From positions 1-52,428 of the forward strand of contig JAITNW010000010.1 of assembly GCA_031290255.1 (NCBI GenBank): 52,428 bases of DNA, given 5' to 3'. The translations under genes were made by a program, and so were the position numbers. The notes under the pieces are model-generated. The model saw only the letters and a list, made by a program, of their open reading frames with translations. It was not told the DNA's origin and did no database searches. Positions 33,926 through 41,623 of this stretch are shown piece by piece (within the stretch, counting starts at the first letter, position 1; the number at the start of each line of letters is the position of its first letter). This DNA comes from Candidatus Nomurabacteria bacterium. GTDB lineage: Bacteria > Patescibacteriota > Saccharimonadia > Saccharimonadales > Saccharimonadaceae.

Positions 33926-35368
33926 CTAATGCTTTGTGGGGGAGTTTTTGGTTTGGAGTTGGTAGATGATGAAGGGGGCGGAGAGGGCTAGGATGGAGGT
34001 GGGGATGAGGGCTAGGAAGTAGGGGGGGATTTCGCTGGGGGTGAGAGTGTTTGGGGGGACGAAAGAGATGATGATGCAGAATAATGTCGTGAGGAGGCCG
34101 ATGATGGCGGTGAGGATTTTGATAGGTTGGCCGCCGGGGACTTCGAAGCGTCGCTTGAGGTGTTTTTGTTGGAAAATTAGCTGGAAATAGCCGGCGTACA
34201 TTAAGATGTATGCAGCGCCGTAGATGACTACAGTGATGGTGATGGCAATGAGAAAGGAAAGGTTGTTGCCACCGCCGATGAGGGTAATGATGGTGATCCA
34301 GATGGTGGTGATGATACTTTGCATAATGACGAGACGGGTGGGGACGCCGTGTTGGTTGGATTTGGAGAATTTTTCTGGAAGGAGGCCGTCGGTGGCGGCT
34401 TGCTGGAGACCTCTGACGGGGCCAATGATCCAGCCACTGATTTCGGACAAAACGCCTGTGGCTATCATTACCGTAAGGATTTTAAGGAGCCAGTCGAAGT
34501 TGGCGTGGAAAAAGCCCAGCGTGAGGTTTAAGGACTGGATAATGCCGGCGTTGAGGGAGAGCTCGGAGCTGGGGACGGTGATGGCGATGGAGAGGCCACC
34601 GATGACGTTGAGGATGATGGCGACGACGGCAACCATAAGGATGGCGATGGGGTAGGTGCGCTTGGGGTTTTTGAGCTCGTTGGTGTAGGAGGCGGAGGCT
34701 TCGATGCCCATGTATGAGAGAATGAAAGAGATGAAGACGACTATGGTGGAGATCTTGGAAAAGTCGGGGATGAGGGCTTCTGTGGTGAATACTACGTGGG
34801 ATTGACCGCCGGAGGCGAGGTAAGCGATGGAGAGGGAGGCCATGAGGATGGCGGGGATGATGATGCCGGCGATGGTGCCGACTTTGTTGATAAGAACGGT
34901 GTGGCGGGAGCCGCGGAGTTGCCAAAGAGACATGATCCAGAAGATAGCGGTGGCGACGAGACATTTGAGGGGCGGACTTTCGTTGAGAGCGGCGAGGCCA
35001 AAGCTGTCGGCGAAAATGCCTACGATAAAATAAAGCATAGCGGTAAAGCCGACGGTGACTTGGAGCCACTGAAAAAAGATGGCGGCGAAGCCGAGTTTTT
35101 TGCCTAAGGTGTTGCGAACCCAGACGAAGATGCCGCCATCATCCCAAGTGTCGACGGTGGCGAGTTCGGCGGCGCAGAGGGCGGTGGGGATGAACCAGAG
35201 GATGGCGCCGACTACTAGGAAGAAGATGAGCTGGAGGCCGGAGGTGGCGAAGACGGGGTATTCGTGGATGTCCATGGTCATGGCTACGGTGATGGCGAAG
35301 AAGCCGAAGAGGGTGATGTGCTTGAGGGGTTTTTGGAGTTTGGATGTTTTGGTTTTGGGGGTTTGCAT
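33926..35368 (-). CDS. APC-superfamily amino acid permease (GadC-like)
   Basis: This 480-residue membrane protein has about 12 hydrophobic segments and belongs to the APC amino acid/polyamine family, closest in pattern to glutamate:GABA-antiporter-like proteins (GGIFVWVRNTLGKKLGFAAIFFQW). It imports or exchanges amino acids, which fits a cell with little amino-acid synthesis. TACAAT, with an upstream TG, ends 6 bases before the ATG. No decarboxylase gene is adjacent, so the acid-resistance function of GadC is not supported here. Confidence 0.9.
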   Translation of the reverse strand: MQTPKTKTSKLQKPLKHITLFGFFAITVAMTMDIHEYPVFATSGLQLIFFLVVGAILWFIPTALCAAELATVDTWDDGGIFVWVRNTLGKKLGFAAIFFQWLQVTVGFTAMLYFIVGIFADSFGLAALNESPPLKCLVATAIFWIMSLWQLRGSRHTVLINKVGTIAGIIIPAILMASLSIAYLASGGQSHVVFTTEALIPDFSKISTIVVFISFILSYMGIEASASYTNELKNPKRTYPIAILMVAVVAIILNVIGGLSIAITVPSSELSLNAGIIQSLNLTLGFFHANFDWLLKILTVMIATGVLSEISGWIIGPVRGLQQAATDGLLPEKFSKSNQHGVPTRLVIMQSIITTIWITIITLIGGGNNLSFLIAITITVVIYGAAYILMYAGYFQLIFQQKHLKRRFEVPGGQPIKILTAIIGLLTTLFCIIISFVPPNTLTPSEIPPYFLALIPTSILALSAPFIIYQLQTKNSPTKH

Positions 35369-35409
35369 GGTCTTATTGTATCATCTTTTGATGGGCTTTG
35401 TGGTTGTGC

Positions 35410-35475
35410 TTGACTTTTGCGATAATGTGTGATATGATGTGAATATAGGCAAGTGATTGCTGGGCTTTTTGGGTG
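35410..35475 (+). promoter_or_regulatory. Promoter-leader family copy 3 (orphan)
   Basis: TTGACT (35410-35415), 17 bases and TATGAT (35433-35438) form a near-ideal promoter on the plus strand. The next bases (GAATATA, CAAGTGATTG, CTTTTTGGGT) resemble the leaders at 1811 and 28686 loosely. No plus-strand gene follows: only a 6-codon frame (MVDVYI) occurs before the opposite fic gene ends at 35559. The inverted repeat at 35535-35562 could stop the transcript, giving an RNA of about 120 bases. Confidence 0.45.
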
Positions 35476-35534
35476 GGAGAAAATGGTGGATGTTTATATA
35501 TGAGGCTAGGCTTCTGGGTTAGCATTGGGCTTTC

Positions 35535-35562
35535 GTAATAACATTTCGTAGAGTGTTATTAC
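35535..35562. promoter_or_regulatory. Inverted repeat at the 3' end of fic 1
   Basis: GTAATAAC, 12 bases and GTTATTAC are perfectly symmetric. They overlap the stop codon of fic 1 (35559-35561). The same half-sites with the same 12-base spacing occur at 36501-36528 before its promoter. It may be an operator, an element end or a weak terminator. Confidence 0.65.
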
Positions 35563-36482
35563 CTTTCTATCAACTTATCTGTCGAAATGATGCTTTCCGC
35601 TACAAACAGTCGCAAAAGTTCATATTTGTCTTCCAAATGGGAGATTTCCAGATATTTATAGTAAGCCTGCTTGCGCTCTTTGACAACGAGCGGTGGCACA
35701 ATTCCATTTTGCAACGCTTGGATAAACATAATTAGGCGCCCCGTCCGCCCATTTCCATCGCCAAACGGATGTATCTGCTCAAAAGTGGCATGCGTCCAAG
35801 CAATTCGCTCAATAGGGTTTTCGGCGGGCTTATTTATCACCTCTATAAGTTCTTCGATTCTTTCTGGCACTTTCAGATAATTCGCAAGGGTTGTATGACT
35901 GCCCATAATCCTCACGCCGTGGTTGCGGAATGTTCCGGCGTCGCTGATTAGTGTGTTCATAAGACGCAAGTGGGTTTGCAATATCAAATCCTTGCTCCAC
36001 TTAAAATCTTTGCCGTGCACGTTTAGCTCGTCCAACAAATAATAAAGTGCCGTGCGGTGGTTTCGGGCTCCAATCTGCTCCTTAGCGGTCTTATGCGCAA
36101 GGACTCGGTTGTCGTCATCAAGCACTTCTTTTACGTCCGCCAGAGTCATCGTGCTGCCTTCAATCGTGTTCGTATGGTAGGTAAGGTAAAGCGTAACTTT
36201 GTCCAGTAGCTCATCGTTCGTGATAATTTCCTTAACGGAGATTTTTTTGGCCAAGGCCTCTTTTTCGGCGTCTGGCAACAAAGCGTCATTTACGCTCGTT
36301 CGTCCGACAATGTCTAAATATAAATCATCAATCGCCCGAACACTCTTGTCTCTTGGTTTGCTCCTCTCGTTTATCCAAAAGTTAAGGGTCTTTTGCGGAA
36401 CACCCAGCGCCATCGCTAACTGCTCCTGCGTCCATTTAGCATCATTTAGGATTTTTTGTAATTTTGCACTAATCTTCTTCAT
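35559..36482 (-). CDS. Fic-family protein with N-terminal XRE-type HTH (fic 1)
   Basis: This 307-residue Fic/DOC enzyme transfers AMP or another nucleotide to target proteins. Residues about 15-55 form a helix-turn-helix of the XRE type (WTQEQLAMALGVPQKTLNFW). The inhibitory motif (S/T)xxxE(G/N) is present as TNTIEG at 104-109, so it is a self-inhibited Fic. The catalytic loop is HPFGDGNGRTGR near 238-249, with the key histidine intact. TATACT ends 6 bases before the ATG. GTAATRAC-N12-GTTATTAC repeats flank the gene at both ends and the HTH could bind them. Base use is less G-biased than in the neighbours, suggesting transfer. Confidence 0.9.
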   Translation of the reverse strand: MKKISAKLQKILNDAKWTQEQLAMALGVPQKTLNFWINERSKPRDKSVRAIDDLYLDIVGRTSVNDALLPDAEKEALAKKISVKEIITNDELLDKVTLYLTYHTNTIEGSTMTLADVKEVLDDDNRVLAHKTAKEQIGARNHRTALYYLLDELNVHGKDFKWSKDLILQTHLRLMNTLISDAGTFRNHGVRIMGSHTTLANYLKVPERIEELIEVINKPAENPIERIAWTHATFEQIHPFGDGNGRTGRLIMFIQALQNGIVPPLVVKERKQAYYKYLEISHLEDKYELLRLFVAESIISTDKLIER

Positions 36483-36500
36483 GCAGATAGTATAGTAAAT

Positions 36501-36528
36501 GTAATGACAAAAGTCAAGTAGTTATTAC
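36501..36528. promoter_or_regulatory. Operator-like inverted repeat upstream of fic 1
   Basis: GTAATGAC, 12 bases and GTTATTAC repeat the motif at 35535-35562 with one base changed. It lies 18 bases upstream of the ATG, just beyond the -10 hexamer (36489-36494), where a repressor would block RNA polymerase. Autoregulation by the HTH of fic 1 is the simplest reading. Confidence 0.6.
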
Positions 36529-36772
36529 AATTCATACTATACTCACTGCTTATAAACATTTACACGAGACGCAAGTTTTTTATACGAACTTTGAAAATTG
36601 AAATACTGATTGAACTCCGTCCGTTTCTCTTTCCTAGTCTTTTGTTTGGCGGAACACGGCTGCTCAAGTTATACCATTGAATTATCAAGATATAATATTG
36701 CACATTTTCGGAAAAGAAAGTAAACTTTCTTTTCTCTCGAATGTTTATATTATAACCTTATATAAGAAAACC
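36529..36772. other. AT-rich gap between the two fic genes
   Basis: No gene is seen. GAAAAGAAAG-TAAA-CTTTCTTTTC (36711-36734) is a perfect inverted repeat about 40 bases beyond the fic 2 stop. It may end that transcript, although no T-run follows on the minus strand. Confidence 0.45.
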
Positions 36773-37933
36773 TTAGCTACCACCGCTATCATTACTGAAA
36801 GACTCTAGATAGTCTTTGTAAGACCACTTTTGACCGTAGACTACCCCATTGTTAGGCTTAAGTGGAACTAAAATTTTCATTTCAACCATACGATCAATCA
36901 AATTGTAAGCGCCCTTATTACTAAAACCTGTCCATTTCACAACATCAGCAATTCCAACAATGGGCATTTTATATAGTCCCATCAGAACCTTCATAGTTGA
37001 TGCTGAAGCCTTTTGGCTGAGCTGTTGGACTTTCATCATATCGTTCGTTCGTATTCCAATAATCCTTTGACATGTACTGATAGAGGACTTGGCGGTCTCG
37101 ATAACTGCATCCAGAAAAAACTCAACCCAATTTCCAACATCACCGTCATGATAGCCATTTATCCTTTCGTAGTAAACGTCCTGATGCTTCTTGAAGTAGG
37201 CAGATAAATACAAAACTGGCATTTCTAGCAGTTTTTCAAACCAAAGAAACATTGTGATAAGCATCCGTCCAGTACGCCCATTACCATCCACAAATGGGTG
37301 AATCGTTTCGAATTGAGAGTGTAGAAGAGCGGCTTTAATGAGAGGCAGATATCCGTCATCTGCGTGTATAAAATTCTCTAAATCAGACAGTGCTTTATGC
37401 ATCTCGTGTACTGGAGGCGGAACAAAACGTGCGTTATCTGGACGCGTCCCACCAATCCAGTTTTGGCTTCGACGAAACTCACCTGGGAATGCATTGCCTG
37501 TAGTCCTAGCTCCGTTAAGCAATCTGTGATGAAGTTCCTTGATAAACCTTAGCGTAAAAGGAAATTCTTTCGCGCGCTCCATCCCATAATTAAGTGCTTT
37601 TATATAATGCAAGATATCATCTACGTCAGTTGGCAGATTCGGCTTGCGATCAATATTCTCCGCCTCGATAGCATCGTTCATTGTCGCATTAGTACCTTCA
37701 ATTTGGCTAGAGCTAGAAGCATCTTTCATCATGAACATCTGCAAAAAACAATCTTTATCAGGCAGTAATTCAGTGATTCCATCTAGTTTACCTAATAATC
37801 TTACTGCTTCAGTATGTTTTTTGATGATAGATAGAGAAAAATCAATTTCTTTAGCTGGTGGAAAATCACCAGGGATAAAGGCTTTAAATCCCTGTGGTTG
37901 CTGTACTAGCCTTCCTAATTCAATTCGATTCAT
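36773..37933 (-). CDS. Fic-family protein with C-terminal winged helix (fic 2)
   Basis: This 386-residue protein has the common stand-alone Fic layout: a DUF4172-like N-terminus with PPAKEIDFSLSIIKKH, inhibitory motif SSQIEG (75-80), the catalytic loop HPFVDGNGRTGR near 211-222 and a C-terminal winged-helix domain (IADVVKWTGFSNKGAYNLID). Enzymes of this type AMPylate proteins and are usually regulated by dimer or target binding. It has a different domain order from fic 1 and is not a recent duplicate. The start has no leaderless -10. Several TATGAAC half-sites lie upstream. It reads in the same direction as fic 1, 290 bases away. Confidence 0.92.
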   Translation of the reverse strand: MNRIELGRLVQQPQGFKAFIPGDFPPAKEIDFSLSIIKKHTEAVRLLGKLDGITELLPDKDCFLQMFMMKDASSSSQIEGTNATMNDAIEAENIDRKPNLPTDVDDILHYIKALNYGMERAKEFPFTLRFIKELHHRLLNGARTTGNAFPGEFRRSQNWIGGTRPDNARFVPPPVHEMHKALSDLENFIHADDGYLPLIKAALLHSQFETIHPFVDGNGRTGRMLITMFLWFEKLLEMPVLYLSAYFKKHQDVYYERINGYHDGDVGNWVEFFLDAVIETAKSSISTCQRIIGIRTNDMMKVQQLSQKASASTMKVLMGLYKMPIVGIADVVKWTGFSNKGAYNLIDRMVEMKILVPLKPNNGVVYGQKWSYKDYLESFSNDSGGS

Positions 37934-37949
37934 ATCTTTTTACCAATGT

Positions 37950-38090
37950 GAACTATGTTAGCAAATTAGTTCCTAAATTGCAACTAAAAGTAAACAAAAA
38001 CATCACTTTTATTCATATTAGATCGTATATAATCAAATATAATATGAACCAAAACATACATTTAGTTCATATTCGGAAATAAATATGAAC
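37950..38090. promoter_or_regulatory. Cluster of ATGAAC half-sites upstream of fic 2
   Basis: AATATGAAC (38041-38049) and GTTCATATT (38065-38073) form a 9-base inverted repeat with a 15-base spacer. AATATGAAC recurs at 38082-38090, and GAACTA-N11-TAGTTC lies at 37950-37972 close to the fic 2 start. The AT-rich DNA between has several -10-like sequences. A repressor site is likely, probably for the winged helix of fic 2. Confidence 0.5.
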
Positions 38091-38165
38091 TAAAATTTTT
38101 CATCACCCTATTAAATGGATGCTTGTAATTGTTGCGTTCTACTACTGTATAATTACGCTTGCGCT

Positions 38166-38253
38166 TGGCGGAAGCGAGAGGATTCGAACCTCCGAGACCT
38201 TTCGGTCTGCACGATTTCGAGTCGTGTGCCTTCAACCACTCGGCCACGCTTCC
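38166..38253 (-). tRNA. tRNA-Ser (anticodon CGA)
   Basis: On the minus strand GGAAGCG pairs with CGCTTCC. The anticodon loop CTCGAAA sits between CACGA and TCGTG, giving CGA. There is a long variable arm and a GTTCGAATC T-loop, and CCA is encoded. Confidence 0.95.
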
Positions 38254-38286
38254 GTGTGTTATTTTAGCATATTATAGGGGTGGGTG

Positions 38287-39705
38287 CTAGACTTGGAAGA
38301 CGATGGCGGTGCGGTCGTCTTTTTTGCGGGCGCCTTCGACCAGTTCGGTGGCGGCTTGCTGGGTGTTCCAGGCTAGGCCAACGGTGGCAGCAATTTGGTC
38401 GTCGCTCATGAGTTCTTCTGGCTTGTCGCCGGTGACGCCGTCGGAGCAGAGGACGACGCGGTCGCCGGGCCAGAGGTCGACTAGGCCGAGTTGCTTAACG
38501 CGGCTATGAGATTCTTGATTAGGGATACGGCCGAGTGCGTTGGTGATGAATTTACCTTCGCCTTCGTCTTTTGTGATGAGTAATGCAAAGGAATTTTCGC
38601 GTACGATGTAAATTCGAGAATCGCCGACACTTGCAAAGGCAAGTTTTTTGGCGCCGTTTGCTTCGATGACTTTGGCGATGACGGCGGTGGACATACCGGC
38701 TTCTGGATTGGATTCGATGGCTCTGCTGGCTTCGTTGAGCGCCCAGGCGAGGTTGCCTTGATGCTCAAGGTTGAACTTTGTGGCGAGATCTCTTACTGTA
38801 TTGACGGCGGATTGGGAAGCGGCACGTGCGCCAACGTGTCCTCCAGCGCCATCAAATACCGCGAAGAGGCCCTGCTCGGGCATCTCAAGATGGGCGTCTT
38901 CAGTGTAATCTTCGGGGAGTCTTTCGCCAGGGTTATTAGCAATCATGCCAATTTTAGCTTGAGCTTTACTCATTTCGTAATAACCAAATTCTTTGACGAG
39001 GGTTTCGCCGAACTCGCTTTTGTCTTGAGGTTTTTCGATGGCTTCTTGCTGTTGCCAAGCGGAAGCTTTAGCTTCTAGTTTCTGGATTTGCTCCCAATAT
39101 TCTTGGCGTTTGCCATAGACTATTTTGCGGAAAGACTCCATATCTGCAAGATACTCTGTGTATTTTTCTGGCTTATTGGGGTTTGATCGTTTGATGTCGT
39201 CTAGGAAAATTTGACTTGCGGCCTCAAAGTCCATGGGTGTGGGGAATTTTTTGATAAATTCTGCAAGATTGTCTGGAGAGGTTTGTTGCCAGTTTTCGAA
39301 ACCTGATTTGGTATTGTACGAAAGGATACGAAGAAAATGCTTGCTGTGGCTGAGTTTCGAGAAGACTTGATCTTTGCCGGATTTTCCGATGGGGTCTTCG
39401 ATGCGAGTGAGGATGCCGAGTTCGTCATCTCTGGTAATGGTGCCGCTTGCGAGTTGCTCACTCAGGCGATCTTCGTCGCCAGGGTTTAGGGTAACATCTG
39501 GAGCGAAGATGTAGTCGGGATTTTTGTGGTAAAGTAGGTAGGCAGTGATTTTGCGTTGCTGACGCTCGGCGTTGGCTTTTTCGGGATCGATATTTTCGGT
39601 TTCGCTGGAGAATTCTACGGCCTTTAGGTCGTCCCACTGAGTGTCTTGTGATTCTGGTTGTTTGTCTTGTTCTTTTTTGCCAAGTTTGTTGAAGAATCTA
39701 GCCAT
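38287..39705 (-). CDS. PP2C-family serine/threonine phosphatase with unusual N-terminal region
   Basis: This 472-residue protein has a PP2C domain in its second half (about 245-472). VFDGAGGHVGARAAS carries metal-binding aspartate, FASVGDSRIYIV is the conserved GDSR motif, and VVLCSDGVTGD and RKKDDRTAIVFQV close the domain. The first 240 residues are charged and helical, without a recognised family. No kinase gene lies near, so the target protein is unknown. TAAGAT, with an upstream TGC, ends 6 bases before the ATG. Confidence 0.88.
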   Translation of the reverse strand: MARFFNKLGKKEQDKQPESQDTQWDDLKAVEFSSETENIDPEKANAERQQRKITAYLLYHKNPDYIFAPDVTLNPGDEDRLSEQLASGTITRDDELGILTRIEDPIGKSGKDQVFSKLSHSKHFLRILSYNTKSGFENWQQTSPDNLAEFIKKFPTPMDFEAASQIFLDDIKRSNPNKPEKYTEYLADMESFRKIVYGKRQEYWEQIQKLEAKASAWQQQEAIEKPQDKSEFGETLVKEFGYYEMSKAQAKIGMIANNPGERLPEDYTEDAHLEMPEQGLFAVFDGAGGHVGARAASQSAVNTVRDLATKFNLEHQGNLAWALNEASRAIESNPEAGMSTAVIAKVIEANGAKKLAFASVGDSRIYIVRENSFALLITKDEGEGKFITNALGRIPNQESHSRVKQLGLVDLWPGDRVVLCSDGVTGDKPEELMSDDQIAATVGLAWNTQQAATELVEGARKKDDRTAIVFQV

Positions 39706-39770
39706 AAGCTTATCTTAGCATAAATGGGTCAAAAACAAAAAAGAGCCTCTTGGTGAAAAAGGATCTTTCT

Positions 39771-39847
39771 TGGTACACCCGATACGATTTGAACGTACGA
39801 CCTTTGGCTCCGCAAGCCAACGCTCTATCCAACTGAGCTACGGGTGC
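39771..39847 (-). tRNA. tRNA-Arg (anticodon GCG)
   Basis: On the minus strand GCACCCG pairs with CGGGTGT. The anticodon loop TTGCGGA sits between TTGGC and GCCAA, giving GCG, which reads CGC and CGU without inosine editing. The T-loop is GTTCAAATC and CCA is encoded. AGATCC/GGCTCT with a following T-run downstream is a plausible terminator. Confidence 0.93.
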
Positions 39848-40004
39848 ATGTGTGGAAATATATGCTGCCTAAAAAAGCAGCGTATAATCCACCATTTGAA
39901 GATTAAAAGATCATTGTGAGATTCACAACAGTTATATTGTAGCATAATTTTGGGCGAATTCTATATCTTATTTACCAGATATGCAAATGTGGTACAATTA
40001 GTTT

Positions 40005-40751
40005 ATGAAAGACGCACTCAAAAAACCTAGCTTAAAATCAAAAGTGCAAAAAGCAAAAGCTAAGTTGGCTTCGGCTTACTATGGCAATCCGTCTAAGGAT
40101 ATGAAAATCATTGCGGTGACGGGTATGGGTGGTAAAGGTGTGGTGGCGCATTTTATTCAAGAAATATTAAGGGCGACAGATCCGCGCGTGGGGCTGGTTG
40201 ACACTGGTGGGGAAAAGGCTTTGACGGCGGGGGGATTGCAGAGAAAATTGTCTAAAAGTTGGCGTGAGGGGGCGAACTATGTGGTGGTGATGGCTGCGGC
40301 TGACGCTGTAAAGAATCAGGCGTTTGCTGGCGTGCCCGTGCATATGGTGGTGATGACGGATCCGCTGGGGAATGAAGTTAGCCAGGATACGGCAGATGAA
40401 TATGCAGTCGTAAAGACGGAATTATTTACGCCGGAACCAGAATATAGCGTGCTAAATTATGATGACCCGTATTTCGAGTTTGTGGCAAAATATCCGACAA
40501 AAAAGGGAAGCGTGGCATACGGAAAAGACCGCGAGGCGGATACTTGGGTTAGCCGATCGAAGGCTTATAAAAAGGGGACTGAGGCGACCTTGACGCAGGG
40601 GAATGATAGCTTTGATGTGGCGACTTACGTGACGGGAAATGAGGCGGCGGCTTATATGGCGGCGGCGGCTACGGCGGCGGCGTTGCTTGGGGTTGAAGAG
40701 GATGCGATCGTGGATGGGATTGCGAGTTTTGAGCCGAATTTTAAGCCCTGA
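40005..40751 (+). CDS. Short Mur-ligase-like protein with altered P-loop
   Basis: This 248-residue protein resembles the central ATP-binding domain of MurE-type ligases. AYYGNPSKDMKIIAVTG is the same approach sequence as in the murE next door (TRYGLPGRRLRVIGVTG). The expected GTxGKTTT loop reads GMGGKGVVA, so the lysine remains but the following threonine is gone. The C-terminal ligase domain is missing and the end is Ala-rich. TACAAT ends 6 bases before the ATG. It is followed by a DDAH-like gene with its own leaderless promoter and by murE on the other strand. It may be a regulator or a partner of MurE, or a decayed copy. Confidence 0.65.
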   Translation: MKDALKKPSLKSKVQKAKAKLASAYYGNPSKDMKIIAVTGMGGKGVVAHFIQEILRATDPRVGLVDTGGEKALTAGGLQRKLSKSWREGANYVVVMAAADAVKNQAFAGVPVHMVVMTDPLGNEVSQDTADEYAVVKTELFTPEPEYSVLNYDDPYFEFVAKYPTKKGSVAYGKDREADTWVSRSKAYKKGTEATLTQGNDSFDVATYVTGNEAAAYMAAAATAAALLGVEEDAIVDGIASFEPNFKP

Positions 40752-40774
40752 GTGGGCTGTGGTATACTTGGGAA

Positions 40775-41623
40775 ATGATAAATCAGAGAGTATTGGTGTC
40801 GGGGGCGGATGATTTTGCGGATGATTTTAAGATCAATCCGTATTATGGTGATAAGAAAATTGATGTTGCTAGGGCGAAGGCTGAGCATGCGGAAATCGTG
40901 GAATGCTTTAAGGAGGCGGGGATTGAAGTTGTAGAAGTTGCGCCACCAGATGGATGTCAGGATGGAGTATATACGGCGAACTGGGCGATCGTGAAAAATG
41001 GCGAGGCGGTGATGTCAAGGTTGCCTGAGGCGCGGAAGGCGGAAGAGCTTTATGCGCGGGATGTGTTAGAGAAATTAGAGATAAAGACAGAGTTGGTGCC
41101 AGATTCTTATCTGTATAGCGGCCAGGGGGATTCTTTGATCTGTGGGGATTATTTGTTTGCGGGGAGTGGGTATCGATCGGATGGGGCGGCGCAGAAATTT
41201 GTGGCTGAGAAGTTTGGGCTAAAGCTGGTGCAGCTACATGCGGTGCCGCAACTTGATAAGGAGGGAAGAGAATATGTGAACCCGACGACGAACCATGCGG
41301 ATTCGTTCTTTTATGATTTGGATTTGGCTTTGGCGGTGATAGATGAGAACTGTATTGCGTATTGTCCTGAGGCTTTTGATGAGATTTCGCAGATAAAGTT
41401 GGCGGAATTACCTATTGAGAAGATAATTGTGGATTTGGAGGAGGCAACTCAAGGGTTTGCGTGTAATTTAGTGAGTACTGGGGCGACGGCGATTATGTCG
41501 GCGCATGCGCCGAAATTTCAGGCTGCGCTGGAAAAACGGGGGTTGAAGACGATTACACCGGAGATTGAGGAGCTCAAAAAGGGCGGTGGGTATATCCGGT
41601 GTATTTCTTTGACTATTTCTTAG
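40775..41623 (+). CDS. DDAH/arginine-deiminase-fold amidohydrolase
   Basis: This 282-residue guanidino-group-modifying enzyme family protein has the marks of dimethylargininases: DGVYTANWAIVKNGEAV near residues 54-70, GQGDSLI with the acidic residue, FAGSGYRSD, NHADSFFYDLD with the catalytic histidine, and the C-terminal GGGYIRCISL with the catalytic cysteine (about 276). Such enzymes release citrulline from methylated arginine or act on related guanidines. TATACT ends 6 bases before the ATG. The stop overlaps the opposite murE by 11 bases. Substrate is unproven; arginine itself is possible. Confidence 0.82.
   Translation: MINQRVLVSGADDFADDFKINPYYGDKKIDVARAKAEHAEIVECFKEAGIEVVEVAPPDGCQDGVYTANWAIVKNGEAVMSRLPEARKAEELYARDVLEKLEIKTELVPDSYLYSGQGDSLICGDYLFAGSGYRSDGAAQKFVAEKFGLKLVQLHAVPQLDKEGREYVNPTTNHADSFFYDLDLALAVIDENCIAYCPEAFDEISQIKLAELPIEKIIVDLEEATQGFACNLVSTGATAIMSAHAPKFQAALEKRGLKTITPEIEELKKGGGYIRCISLTIS

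Noticed and set aside
36640-36700. Possible tRNA-like sequence between the fic genes (GGCGGAACACGGCTGCTCAAG)
   Set aside because: No acceptor stem or T-loop could be paired, so it is not a tRNA.
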